Shown here: piece after piece, positions 18,365-26,989 of the stretch | Layout of the letters: every line of letters begins with the position of its first letter | Position numbering within the stretch: position 1 is the stretch's first letter | Origin: Mucilaginibacter_A sp050955045 | Lineage (GTDB): Bacteria; Bacteroidota; Bacteroidia; Sphingobacteriales; Sphingobacteriaceae | Assembly (NCBI GenBank): GCA_050955045.1 | Contig: JBPBQV010000003.1 | Span: 58,531-122,530, forward strand | Direction of reading: 5' to 3' | DNA length: 64,000 bases | The notes under the pieces: generated by a model | Seen by the model: the letters and a program-made list of their open reading frames with translations, nothing else | Told to the model about the DNA's origin: nothing | The model's database searches: none | Translations under genes and position numbers: made by a program

Positions 18365-18487
18365 TCAGCTAAAAATTAAAATTCCCAAAATAGTTCCGAT
18401 GATCATAATCACATAAAGCAGTATTTCTGTGCTGGCAAAGCGCCGGTACTTCGTCCAGAATGAGTAATCTTCTTTTGGTTTTTTCAT
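18365..18487 (-). CDS. Small single-pass membrane protein, 40 aa
   Basis: A 41-codon minus-strand ORF, MKKPKEDYSFWTKYRRF then a membrane helix (ASTEILLYVIMIIGTILGIL) and IFS at the end. Charged, aromatic N-terminus followed by one 20-residue hydrophobic segment is a typical small membrane protein. It converges on the transglutaminase gene, with only 3 bases between the two stops. Function unknown. Supported by coding-like composition rather than by a known family. Confidence 0.62.
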   Translation of the reverse strand: MKKPKEDYSFWTKYRRFASTEILLYVIMIIGTILGILIFS

Positions 18488-18516
18488 AAATATAAACCTG
18501 TATTCAAACCGCAAAA

Positions 18517-18575
18517 ATGCTTCTTTTATCGGTATAAAATTGGAATGCAGCTACTTCTTTTATCAGCATAAAATT
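18517..18575 (-). repeat. Two tandem copies of the short repeat with shared flanks
   Basis: Minus-strand GATAAAAGAAGCAT (18530-18517) and GATAAAAGAAGTAG (18564-18551) in direct orientation, 34 bases apart, each continuing into a (R)GYATAAAATT-like flank on the plus strand. The second copy is 24 bases identical to the one at 5558-5581 and abuts the stop of the NlpC gene. Confidence 0.75.
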
Positions 18576-19118
18576 TTATTCTGCGGAGATGACTGATCCG
18601 CAGCGCGAAAAATATTTGTACATGGCCGGATCGTGCAGCTTCACCAGCATAATCCCTTTTTTGGTGCTGGCATGAACTACGTAATCGTTTTGCAGATAAA
18701 TACCTACATGACTAAATTTTTTGCCGTCGAAATCAAAAAAAACCAGGTCGCCTTCCTGCAATTGTTCTTCGTATTTCCGTTTGATAACGGTAACCTGCTG
18801 GGCCGTCATCCGCGGCAAATTGATGCCGTAAACCTGCTGTTGCAATAAAAAAGCAAAACCGGAACAATCTACGCCATCTTTATCCAACCCGCCAAAACGG
18901 TAAGGCGTGCCCAGCCACTGGTCGATAAAAGTATATAAACGCCCGTTGGTGATGTTGCTTTCCTGAACGCCTATCATTTCCGAATATTTTTGGCTGATGG
19001 ACGCTGCGGGTTGTATGATTTCGCCGGGTTCGCCTTTTAATTGATGCTTCCTAGATTTACAAGCCGAAAAAAGTATGGGTAAAAGAAGTATGTATAATAT
19101 CAGTTTTAAAACACGCAT
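18576..19118 (-). CDS. NlpC/P60 (C40) peptidoglycan endopeptidase lipoprotein
   Basis: 180 aa from the Met at 19118 (MRVLKLILYILLLPILFSAC), a lipoprotein signal with lipobox FSAC; a Met six codons upstream is less suited. C-terminal NlpC/P60 domain: catalytic Cys91 in GVDCSGF, His143 in FSHVGIYL and His155 in VVHAST (numbered from the upstream Met). Expected to cut D-Glu-diaminopimelate bonds in peptidoglycan stem peptides from an outer-membrane anchor. Alone between two gene-poor gaps. Confidence 0.9.
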   Translation of the reverse strand: MRVLKLILYILLLPILFSACKSRKHQLKGEPGEIIQPAASISQKYSEMIGVQESNITNGRLYTFIDQWLGTPYRFGGLDKDGVDCSGFAFLLQQQVYGINLPRMTAQQVTVIKRKYEEQLQEGDLVFFDFDGKKFSHVGIYLQNDYVVHASTKKGIMLVKLHDPAMYKYFSRCGSVISAE

Positions 19119-19177
19119 AGCTATAAAATTAACCAATTGTAAAATTAGTTTTTACGCGTAAAAACAGTATCGGTTTA

Positions 19178-19210
19178 AAATAAAAAACCTCCGGTTTTTG
19201 GCCGGAGGTT
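19178..19210 (-). terminator. Intrinsic terminator after the receptor-lipoprotein unit
   Basis: AACCTCCGG (19186-19194) pairs with CCGGAGGTT (19202-19210). On the minus strand the stem is followed by TTTTTTATTTT. It ends the leftward unit that stops at 19233. Confidence 0.88.
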
Positions 19211-19232
19211 AGTATCAATAAGAATTAGTTAT

Positions 19233-19757
19233 TTATACTGTTTTGAAAAAAGATAACTGTGTGAAAGCAGATGTTTTAGTACCATCAGCACTATAACCAG
19301 TTACTCTGACCGAATAAGTAGTACCACCGGTAGTTAAACCTAATAAACTCAGTTTAAGTAAAATGTTTCCACTATAAACAGTTGTATTATTATATGTAGT
19401 TGGTTGTGCAGTGTAACTAATTGTGTGGTTTGTTACAGTTGCAGTTGAAGTAGCATCATTGCCAGACCAGCTGTTGAAAGTTACTGTTTTAACAGGCGTA
19501 CCTGTAACTGTTGTACCGCTAAAAACTTCGACAGTAAATTTACCTGTAGCCAAGTTAGTTGTAGTAGCACCGAAGTACAATTGTAAAATTGTGTTTGATA
19601 CTACAAACGGGCTGCTTTGCTGATAACCTAAACTACTCACTTGTATAGGTGGTAGTTTAGCTTCTGTAACATCAACATCTGCTTTTTTGGTACACGATGT
19701 TATACTCAGTAAAATTATGGCAGTAAAAACAGTACTGATATATTTAAGGATTTTCAT
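19233..19757 (-). CDS. Hypothetical lipoprotein co-transcribed with the Oar-like receptor
   Basis: 174 aa. Signal MKILKYISTVFTAIILLSITSC with lipobox ITSC. The mature part is Thr/Ser/Val-rich with repeated short strands (GTTVTGTPVKTVTF, TVTNHTISYT, TYSVRVTGYSADGT), which suggests one or two Ig-like beta-sandwich domains. Gap to the upstream receptor is 38 bases, so it is probably its surface or periplasmic partner. No family recognised. Confidence 0.78.
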   Translation of the reverse strand: MKILKYISTVFTAIILLSITSCTKKADVDVTEAKLPPIQVSSLGYQQSSPFVVSNTILQLYFGATTTNLATGKFTVEVFSGTTVTGTPVKTVTFNSWSGNDATSTATVTNHTISYTAQPTTYNNTTVYSGNILLKLSLLGLTTGGTTYSVRVTGYSADGTKTSAFTQLSFFKTV

Positions 19758-19795
19758 CTTTTTGAATTTCTTTTAGTTGTGATAAAGTAGCTTAA

Positions 19796-22700
19796 TTAGA
19801 AAATGTATTTTGCTCCTATTAATAAACTCCAGGTTGTACCAGCAGTAGCTGAATTAGTCCAAGGTGTAGTTACTAATTTACCGTTTAACTGGCGCATGTT
19901 GAAAGAAGGCACACCATTGGCATCAATACTAGTATAAGTAAGCGGACTTGTGTAGGTTATATTTTGTTGGATACCCCAGTATTTGCTTAATAAATTTGGA
20001 AGATTCAATACTACTGCACTTAACTGTAAATTGTGCGTATTTTTACCAGTTTTGATATAAAAATCTTGCAAAATATTAGCATCAATTCTATTGTACCAAG
20101 GCAAAAATGCTGCGTTACGTTGTGCATATTCACCTCTGTGTTTTTTAAGATATGGCGTGTTGTTAATAAACTCCTCAAGAGCTGCAGCCTGTTGTTGGGG
20201 CGTATAAGTATATAAAACATTGTTAGCAGTAGCAGTATATGAAGTAAAAGTTAAATCACTTGCCCTTTTTGGGATAAACATTAAATCAGATGAATTTCCA
20301 TCACCATTAAGATCTCCATTATAGGTGTAACTAATTGGGCTGCTTCCTCCTGCCTGTCCTTGATAAAAAACACCTAATGTTGTAGCCGCATGGTTTAAAT
20401 AATTAAACCGGTATGAAGCAGATGCTACAACACGATGGGGAACGTAATAAGCAGTATTGCCTAATTCAACATCATTTGTAGTACCTACGTTTGCTGTACC
20501 GGCCCAAACTGTTGCTGCGGTAGAACCACCAGATGCAAATGCTTCTTTAGCTACTGTGTAGGTGTATGCCAAGGAAGTGTAAAACCCGCTATCAAAACGC
20601 TTGCTAATTTGTGCAGTTAATACTGCGGAATATCCTTTGTTTGTATTTTCTAATGCTACAACGGTTGCAAGGTTAGGATAAATTAAACGATCTACTGCTG
20701 TTACTGCATTGTTTGTACCAGTACCGACATAACGTACTCTAGACATATCCGGACTATCATTCAATATTCCAGTAGCAGTTTTTAAATTAACATTACGCAT
20801 TCTAACTGCATTAATATCTTTTGTAAATAATGCTTCACCTGTTAATAAAAAGCCATTACCGATATTTTTTTCTACAGCCAAATCAGCTCTGAAAACTTGT
20901 GGAAATTTAAAATTACGATCAATAACTACTGTTGAAGTAGGAATAGCCGTACCAACAGTTTGAGGAAATAAATTAGCATAAGTTGATGGATCAGCAACTA
21001 ATTTGATATTTTGAAGTTGTGCGGCAGTAGCTACAGCACCAAAGTTATACATGGCACTATTGCTAGGGCCATTGGTTAAAAATACATAAGGGATACGACC
21101 GGTAAATATACCTGCACCACCACGGATAACAAGTGAATTATCCGCTAACAAGCTTGCTCTGAAACCAACTCTTGGTGAGAACAGTATCTGATTTTTAGGC
21201 CACATACCACTGTTGTACGATTTCATGTTTCCGTTAAGATCAGGAAACTGTAATGCCGTAATTTGTGGGTTTTCTAACGGGTTTTGTTGATAGATTGGTT
21301 TATCGGCACGAATTCCGTAAGTCAGTTTGAATCTGTCTGTAATATTATATTCATCTTGAGCATATAAACTTAAAGTACTGATTTTCATGTTTGCAGAAAA
21401 TACCTGATCAACTCCGGGTACAAGAGAATAATTGTACGTATATTGAATTGGTGTCCTGTTATTTAAGAAATCGCTTAAAGAATTATAGATATAAGAACCG
21501 GCAGCTCCAGGTAAAAATGAATTACCGATACGTTGATACTCATAATTGATACCACCAGTGATAGTATGTTTACCTGCATAATAAGTTAAGTTATCATAAA
21601 GGCTGGTTGTATTATCGATTACCTCGTTGTATTTAGTGTATGGATCAGAACCTGCTGTAATATAATTATTTCCCTGACCATCAAAAATATCAATCGTTGG
21701 GAAAATTCCTCCTTTTGAAGTACGCGGAACATCGTTACGCTTAAATGTTAAAAGCAACTGGTTAGATAAGTTAGGACTAATACGACTGTTTAATTCGGCA
21801 GTACCAGTACTAACTAAGTTTTTAGTACCATAATTTGAATTATCAAATGCAATTGATTGTCTGCTATACCTGCTGTTTGGCAAACCGCCACTGCCACGTG
21901 TAGTAGGCGTTGTTGTTCCGTTTGTATTTAATACTGTAAAAGTATAGGCACCATTATTGGGAGTAGAAGTTCCATTGATTTGGTTATCACTATGACCGTT
22001 TAGGTAACTGTATTTTACAGTAAATTTATTTTTATCATTGATATTCCAGTCCAACTTTGCTAAAAAGTTATTGTATTTTGGTTGAAATGCAGGAAAATTA
22101 TCATAACCTCCTGTTTCATAACCATAATTAGTTCTCAGATAATTAGAAACTGATTGTAAATCTGTAACAGTTGTTGCTGCAACTGTTCCAATACCCGAAG
22201 CTCCTGTTCCTGTTGGTGAGTAAGATATACCTGGTGTTGTATTCTCTCCGTGCTCATAATTTACGAAGAAAAATAATTTATTTTTAATGATTGGCCCACC
22301 TAAAGTAAAACCATAAGTTTTCTGACTAGATTTTGCGTTAGCGGCACTAATATTAACATCACCAATATTTACACCGTTAAAAGACTGATTTTTATAATAA
22401 GTGTATGCAGAACCATGAAAAACGTTGGTACCGCTTTTTGTGGTAGCATAAATTCCAGCACCTGTAAATCCTGATTGTCTAACATCAAAAGGCGAAACGT
22501 TGATAGAAAGCTCATCATAAGTTTCAATAGAAATTGGTTGAAATGCTCCACCGGGCAAAAGCGCATCTGAAGTACCAAAAGTATTATTCAGGTTAGCACC
22601 ATCAACTGTAATGTTGTTGAAACGGTTATCGCGACCTGCAAAACCATTATTACCATTTGATTGTGGTGATAATCTGGTAAAATCATTCACGCTTCTGGTA

Positions 22701-23137
22701 AAAGTTGGTAAAGTAGCAAGCTGGGTACGGTTAATGTTTGTACTTGCACCAAGCCGTGCCGTAGAAATACTTTTTGTTGCACTAACACTAACTTCCTTCA
22801 ATTCTAAACCAGTTTCTGATAAAGTAGTGTTTAAAATGTAAGGCTGACCTAATTGTAAAGTAATTTGATCAACAATTGCTTTTTGGAAGCCAATAAATGT
22901 AATTTCAACTCGGTACGGACCACCAACACGCATACCAGGAATATTAAAAAGACCATCTTTGTTGGTTGCTGCAGAATAAGTTGTTCCAGAAGGCAAATGC
23001 GTTGCAATAACAGTAGTACCAGGTAAAGTCTCACCCTTTGGGTCTTTAATTGTACCAGTCATGCTACTGGAAGTAACCTGTGCACTGGCAAATTTTAAGG
23101 TAAATAAAAAACTAATTAATAGTAAATACTTCTTCAT
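19796..23137 (-). CDS. Oar-like TonB-dependent outer-membrane receptor
   Basis: 1113 aa with signal peptide MKKYLLLISFLFTLKFASAQ. Carboxypeptidase-regulatory-like domain (about 22-110: GTIKDPKGETLPGTTVIA, YSAATNKDGLFNIPGMRVGG), a plug (RDNRFNNITVDGANLNN, VDQITLQLG, DVRQSGFTGAGIYATTKSGT) and a long barrel ending WSLLIGAKYIF. This is the Oar/OmpA-type TonB receptor seen in Bacteroidota, thought to move large or peptide-like ligands; the ligand is unknown. First gene of a two-gene unit with a lipoprotein. Confidence 0.9.
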   Translation of the reverse strand: MKKYLLLISFLFTLKFASAQVTSSSMTGTIKDPKGETLPGTTVIATHLPSGTTYSAATNKDGLFNIPGMRVGGPYRVEITFIGFQKAIVDQITLQLGQPYILNTTLSETGLELKEVSVSATKSISTARLGASTNINRTQLATLPTFTRSVNDFTRLSPQSNGNNGFAGRDNRFNNITVDGANLNNTFGTSDALLPGGAFQPISIETYDELSINVSPFDVRQSGFTGAGIYATTKSGTNVFHGSAYTYYKNQSFNGVNIGDVNISAANAKSSQKTYGFTLGGPIIKNKLFFFVNYEHGENTTPGISYSPTGTGASGIGTVAATTVTDLQSVSNYLRTNYGYETGGYDNFPAFQPKYNNFLAKLDWNINDKNKFTVKYSYLNGHSDNQINGTSTPNNGAYTFTVLNTNGTTTPTTRGSGGLPNSRYSRQSIAFDNSNYGTKNLVSTGTAELNSRISPNLSNQLLLTFKRNDVPRTSKGGIFPTIDIFDGQGNNYITAGSDPYTKYNEVIDNTTSLYDNLTYYAGKHTITGGINYEYQRIGNSFLPGAAGSYIYNSLSDFLNNRTPIQYTYNYSLVPGVDQVFSANMKISTLSLYAQDEYNITDRFKLTYGIRADKPIYQQNPLENPQITALQFPDLNGNMKSYNSGMWPKNQILFSPRVGFRASLLADNSLVIRGGAGIFTGRIPYVFLTNGPSNSAMYNFGAVATAAQLQNIKLVADPSTYANLFPQTVGTAIPTSTVVIDRNFKFPQVFRADLAVEKNIGNGFLLTGEALFTKDINAVRMRNVNLKTATGILNDSPDMSRVRYVGTGTNNAVTAVDRLIYPNLATVVALENTNKGYSAVLTAQISKRFDSGFYTSLAYTYTVAKEAFASGGSTAATVWAGTANVGTTNDVELGNTAYYVPHRVVASASYRFNYLNHAATTLGVFYQGQAGGSSPISYTYNGDLNGDGNSSDLMFIPKRASDLTFTSYTATANNVLYTYTPQQQAAALEEFINNTPYLKKHRGEYAQRNAAFLPWYNRIDANILQDFYIKTGKNTHNLQLSAVVLNLPNLLSKYWGIQQNITYTSPLTYTSIDANGVPSFNMRQLNGKLVTTPWTNSATAGTTWSLLIGAKYIF

Positions 23138-23324
23138 AGATGTTTTTTTGTGTGTTGCTACTCAATTTTTGTATGAAAAATAATAAAACAGATTCATTTT
23201 TGCAAAGATAGCGGTTAAAAGTATTACTATATTAAATTAATGTTAACAAATAGACTTTGATTTCCACAATTGCACAATTGGTTAGGGATATTTTAATGAT
23301 TGTAGTTGATTAAATTTAATCTAT

Positions 23325-23362
23325 AAAAAGAGCATCAGCAATAATTTCCTGATGCTCTTTTT
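23325..23362. terminator. Orphan perfect hairpin upstream of the Oar-like receptor
   Basis: AAAAAGAGCATCAG (23325-23338) pairs with CTGATGCTCTTTTT (23349-23362), 14 uninterrupted pairs and a 10-base loop, with T-runs on the appropriate ends in both directions. The gene upstream already has its own terminator, so this hairpin may end an unseen small RNA or act as a leader attenuator. Confidence 0.7.
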
Positions 23363-23574
23363 ACGACCATAATTTTATTGTTAAACCAGAAAGATTTTTA
23401 CTTAGTGTAAAAATTATTTCCGTTTAACATAGATTACACTTACTTCTGCTTAACCCAAATTCACAACTTCAGGCTGATCACCATTTATTGCATTAGTATA
23501 ATACTGTTTTTACAAGCTATTTTTAACGGTAACTTTTGAGACGATGTTGATAACATATGTTTTTTTAAATAAAA

Positions 23575-23611
23575 AAGCTGCCATAAAAGCCTTTAACTTT
23601 TACGGCAGCTT
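23575..23611 (-). terminator. Terminator of the DUF4394 gene
   Basis: AAGCTGCCATAAAAG (23575-23589) pairs with CTTTTACGGCAGCTT (23597-23611) with one mismatch. On the minus strand the stem is followed by TTTTTTATTTAAAAAA. It lies 20 bases beyond the stop at 23631. Confidence 0.82.
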
Positions 23612-23630
23612 GCTATCTTTTTATAGCTAT

Positions 23631-25160
23631 TTAAAATCCTAAACCAATTGTAAAGCTACGTGCAGCCTGTGGTAAAGTAGTACCTGCAGTAGCTGCGCCA
23701 GTAGTTAGGTTAATGTTATAAATCCTAGTGGTTGTGCCAGAGGTAATCAAAGCATAACCAGTACCACTTGTACTACCAATATCAAAGCCTGCATCTGCTG
23801 TTCCGGTTACACCTAATGATCCAACTACCGTTAAAACACCATTATTTGGAGGATCCTGTTTGTACAACATACCAGATTGTGCATCAATATCATAAAGTAC
23901 AGTAGTTGTTGAACCGGCAAAATTATTGGTATAAGCCGCACCTGTAATTAATGCAGTACTGATGGATATATTTCCATCAACAGCAGCTACCGAACCATCA
24001 ACAGGGTTAAGGCGAAGGTTTTGTCCGGTATTGCTTACTACCCTTATCCGATCAACTGTCGGATTAAAATCAAATCCAAAACTGGTACCGGTTAGCAAAA
24101 TTGTTAAAGGTCCGGTTCCTATCAGCGTTGCAGCACCGGATGATGGATTGATAGCGTACAATCTGCTGGTACTGCCCAAAGCAAATAACTGTCCGTTAAC
24201 CGGGCGGAAATCTATCCCTAAAACAGTTTCGGCTGCCTGCATACCTGTAATTGGTTTAGCAATTGGTGTTGGATTAAGCGGGTTGAAAATAAGCAGTTCA
24301 TTAGCTGTACTAATTGCATAAGCTACAGGTTCTGTAGGAATAGCCAAACCGATTATTTTTGAACTCAGGTTTCCAATTTTTGTAGCGCTTCCGCTGGATA
24401 AGTTAATTGTGTATAAACCATATTTGCCGCCAACGGTAAGTGCCGCCAGGGCAGTTGTGCCATCCGGACTAATATCAAATCCGCCAGTTTCTTCGGCATC
24501 CACATTTAGATTGCCTACTTCTACCAGTTTGCCATCATTTGGTGGGTCTTGCTTGTGCAATTTGTTGTTGGTAATATCAATATCATACAAAACGGTAGCT
24601 GTTGCACCTGCACGGTTTTGGGTATAAGCTACTGCGCCTATGCTGGCATTGGTAACGCCGTTAATTGTTCCGTCGGTAGCGGCGACACCGCCAGTTTCCG
24701 GGTTCAGGCGTAAGTTTTGTCCGGTTGAAGTAACCAAACGAATACGATCTACAGTTGGGTTAAAATCAAATCCGGCTGGCAATGTCCCGCTAATTGCCGG
24801 CGTAAAAGCAGTAGCATTAATAGCGCGCGCAACACCAGTTTTAACATCAATCACATAAAGCCTGCTGCTGCTGCCAATGCCGTATAACTGACCAGTTGCC
24901 GGTCTGAAATCAATCCCTAAAATACTTTCTCCGGTTTGTAATCCGCTGATGTTTAACGAACTGATAATTGAAGAAGCAGTTTTTGCATTGATTGTTAATA
25001 ATTTGCTATCCTGTGTAAGTGCATAAAAATTAAGTTCCGGACCTTGAGCCAAAACTTCGTCTGTATTTTTGTCTTTTTTGCAGGAGGAAACGATCACTGA
25101 TAAAATAACAGCAGCCGTTAAAATATTTTTCTTAAAAAAAGAAATGCTTGAATTTTTCAT
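23631..25160 (-). CDS. DUF4394 lipoprotein with two tandem domains
   Basis: 509 aa. Signal with lipobox VSSC (ILSVIVSSC). Two homologous DUF4394 units of about 230 aa: the first has GESILGIDFRPATGQLYG, GFDFNPTVDRIRLV, GQNLRLNPETG, VLYDIDITNNKLHKQDPP; the second repeats ETVLGIDFRPVNGQLFAL, GFDFNPTVDRIRVV, GQNLRLNPVDG, VLYDIDAQSGMLYKQDPP. A beta-propeller-like fold is likely. Function unknown; probably an outer-membrane or surface lipoprotein. Monocistronic. Confidence 0.85.
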   Translation of the reverse strand: MKNSSISFFKKNILTAAVILSVIVSSCKKDKNTDEVLAQGPELNFYALTQDSKLLTINAKTASSIISSLNISGLQTGESILGIDFRPATGQLYGIGSSSRLYVIDVKTGVARAINATAFTPAISGTLPAGFDFNPTVDRIRLVTSTGQNLRLNPETGGVAATDGTINGVTNASIGAVAYTQNRAGATATVLYDIDITNNKLHKQDPPNDGKLVEVGNLNVDAEETGGFDISPDGTTALAALTVGGKYGLYTINLSSGSATKIGNLSSKIIGLAIPTEPVAYAISTANELLIFNPLNPTPIAKPITGMQAAETVLGIDFRPVNGQLFALGSTSRLYAINPSSGAATLIGTGPLTILLTGTSFGFDFNPTVDRIRVVSNTGQNLRLNPVDGSVAAVDGNISISTALITGAAYTNNFAGSTTTVLYDIDAQSGMLYKQDPPNNGVLTVVGSLGVTGTADAGFDIGSTSGTGYALITSGTTTRIYNINLTTGAATAGTTLPQAARSFTIGLGF

Positions 25161-25198
25161 GGTAATGATAATTTTTTGAATTGACGTATAGCAAGAAA

Positions 25199-25223
25199 TT
25201 GAACCCTTTTAGATTTGGTTCAA
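25199..25223 (-). terminator. Small hairpin before the DUF4394 gene
   Basis: TTGAACC (25199-25205) pairs with GGTTCAA (25217-25223). It lies after the stop of the 110-aa gene on the minus strand and is a weak terminator candidate. Confidence 0.4.
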
Positions 25224-25247
25224 ATCATTATAAAAATAATTTCCAGC

Positions 25248-25580
25248 TTAACAGTTGGGCGGTGGCGTTAACACAGCAGGATAATGCGTGCTAATAAAAT
25301 TGATGAGCAATTCGGGATGCAAACTGCAGATGGTATAATAAATCACCTGCCCGATTACAGAAGTTGGAGAAGGATTTAGAAACTCATTAGAATTAAAAGC
25401 TGGTTTGCCTTCATTTTTTTTCTCGTTTCCCCCAGACCCATCTTCATTATCATTACTAATCAGGATGCCGGTTTTTTGAGTTTTAAAAACATTGCCGGTA
25501 GCAGCCGTCAATTTCACAATAAATATAAACAGCAGAAAGCAACTCATTATTAGTTTTAAATTGCCGTTACTAATCTGCAT
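25248..25580 (-). CDS. Hypothetical 110-aa protein with N-terminal membrane segment
   Basis: One hydrophobic segment near the N-terminus (MSCFLLFIFIVKLTA, after an 11-residue polar start; the internal Met may be the real start), then a polar, Glu/Gly/Lys-rich stretch (NEDGSGGNEKKNEG) and a C-terminus ending PPPNC. It could be exported. Not recognised. Coding status is moderate because it is short and has no relatives I can name. Confidence 0.5.
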   Translation of the reverse strand: MQISNGNLKLIMSCFLLFIFIVKLTAATGNVFKTQKTGILISNDNEDGSGGNEKKNEGKPAFNSNEFLNPSPTSVIGQVIYYTICSLHPELLINFISTHYPAVLTPPPNC

Positions 25581-25926
25581 AATTGATTAAAGTTGAACAG
25601 AATTAAAAGTTCATCGCCAATTAATTCGAAAATGCTACGTACGGGTATAAATTGAAGTTGGTTTTAGAAAAAGGAAAAATTAAAAACTAGAAATTAAACT
25701 TGTGTTTTCCCCCTTTTATTTTTTGCTTGTAAAAGAAGCATAAAAATAATTTTACGGAAATGATTAGGAAACCGGAATAAGGGCAACAGAATTTGATTGA
25801 TTTACAAAATAGCTACTCGTATAAGCTAAGTTTTTTTGTCGATGTTGTTTTTAGCAGGTAAATTTTATATTGGATAGGAAAGCCAAAGTTTAAAGAAGAT
25901 GAAACTGTTTATTCCTGATTGCAATA
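25581..25926. other. Gene-free gap with one short repeat
   Basis: 346 AT-rich bases with no ORF of note. It carries TGTAAAAGAAGCAT at 25728-25741 and the promoter of the 110-aa gene. Confidence 0.55.
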
Positions 25927-26688
25927 TTAGTGCGAATGAACAAAATTGTTTAAGCTCTTTAAATTTTTGATGGCATCGCCCATGGTATTGTTAAAATAAA
26001 CGTAAACAGATTTCCCTTCACTTTGCCAGTCGTTAATATACTGGGCATATTCATACAGAAAATCATCATCATAACTTCCTTTGTAATTTCCGCCGGGACC
26101 ATGAAAACGTAAATACACAAACGCTGTTGCTGGCTCTACTAAAGGTGAAGCTGCAGCAGATTTATCGTGTAACACGATACCCATTTGATAGCTGTTTAAA
26201 AGGTCGTCCATTTCTTCACAATACCAGGACCGGTCCCGAAATTCAAGCGCAATTTCCCAGTTTTGTTCTGCATCGGCATCTCGTATAGCAATCATCAGTT
26301 TTTCCAGTTGATGCACATTTGCAATTTTCAAACTTGGCGGAAACTGAACCAGCAAACATCCTTTTTTGCTTCCGGCATTAGCAATCACTTGCAAAAAATG
26401 GTTTACATCTTCAACCTTAAAATCAAGTCCCTTGTTGTGGGTGATTCCTTTCCAAAGTTTAAAAGTAAACCGGAAATCTTCCGGAACGCTTTCTGTCCAT
26501 TTCTGAACAGTGGCAGCCATAGGAACTTTATAAAACGAACTGTTAATTTCTATGCTATTAAACAGGGAAGCATAATAAGTGAGCCTGCTTTTTTCCTGAA
26601 ATTCTTGTGGAAGCGACAGCTTATTGGGTACCGGAAGCACCACACCGCTTGTACCAGAATAAAAACTACCTTTTGCTTGTTCTACCAT
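25927..26688 (-). CDS. DUF72 family protein (YecE-like)
   Basis: 253 aa. Matches the DUF72 TIM-barrel-like family: FYSGTSGVVLP at the start, LTYYASLFNSIEINSSFYK, WTESVPEDFRFTFKLWKGITH, ALEFRDRSWYCEEM, and the C-terminal VYLRFHGPGGNYKG and VYVYFNNTMGDAI. Conserved acidic and aromatic residues are in place. Function is not established in the family. Stands alone, with an AT-rich 300-base gap on the right. Confidence 0.88.
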   Translation of the reverse strand: MVEQAKGSFYSGTSGVVLPVPNKLSLPQEFQEKSRLTYYASLFNSIEINSSFYKVPMAATVQKWTESVPEDFRFTFKLWKGITHNKGLDFKVEDVNHFLQVIANAGSKKGCLLVQFPPSLKIANVHQLEKLMIAIRDADAEQNWEIALEFRDRSWYCEEMDDLLNSYQMGIVLHDKSAAASPLVEPATAFVYLRFHGPGGNYKGSYDDDFLYEYAQYINDWQSEGKSVYVYFNNTMGDAIKNLKSLNNFVHSH

Positions 26689-26989
26689 TTATTAAACCAT
26701 TATGCCTTCAAATATAAGAGCTTGCATTAAGAATAGGTTTTATCAGGCAGTATCTATTATTTTACCAAATCTGGGATTTATATTAGGTATAATTCCCGTT
26801 ATCTGCTTGATGTTTTTTTAAAAGCTAATGGGGAAATCGAAAGAAATTTAATAAGATTTAATTGATTGAAAGACCACCTGTAAAAGGTGACTTTTTTATC
26901 AATGCTGTTTTTGTCAAGTAAAAGGATTTGTATTGATTAAAAACTAAAGCCTGAAAGACCGGATTATGAATCCGGACTAGTTAACTCAT
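26689..26989. other. Gene-free gap between the DUF72 and NACHT genes
   Basis: 301 bases. Holds a degenerate short repeat (minus strand GACAAAAACAGCAT, 26915-26902), a small plus-strand hairpin CACCT/AGGTG (26876-26890) with T6 after it, and the hairpin at 26959-26975. Confidence 0.5.
26959..26975 (-). terminator. Hairpin after the NACHT gene
   Basis: CCGGATT pairs with AATCCGG around ATG (CAT on the minus strand). It lies 15 bases beyond the NACHT stop and is the likely end of that transcript, although the U-run is poor (TCTTTC). Read on the minus strand it also mimics a tRNA anticodon arm with a CAT anticodon, but no other tRNA part is present. Confidence 0.5.

Larger units (their letters stand above)
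23138..23630. other. 493-base intergenic region with two hairpins and no gene
   Basis: No ORF with a credible product on either strand. It carries the terminator 23575-23611 of the upstream gene, a second strong hairpin at 23325-23362, a short-repeat copy at 23501-23514 (minus strand TGTAAAAACAGTAT) and the receptor promoter. Confidence 0.6.

Noticed and set aside
26263..26730. 155-codon plus-strand frame over the DUF72 gene
   Set aside because: Antisense shadow of a recognised family; no domain, signal or operon support.
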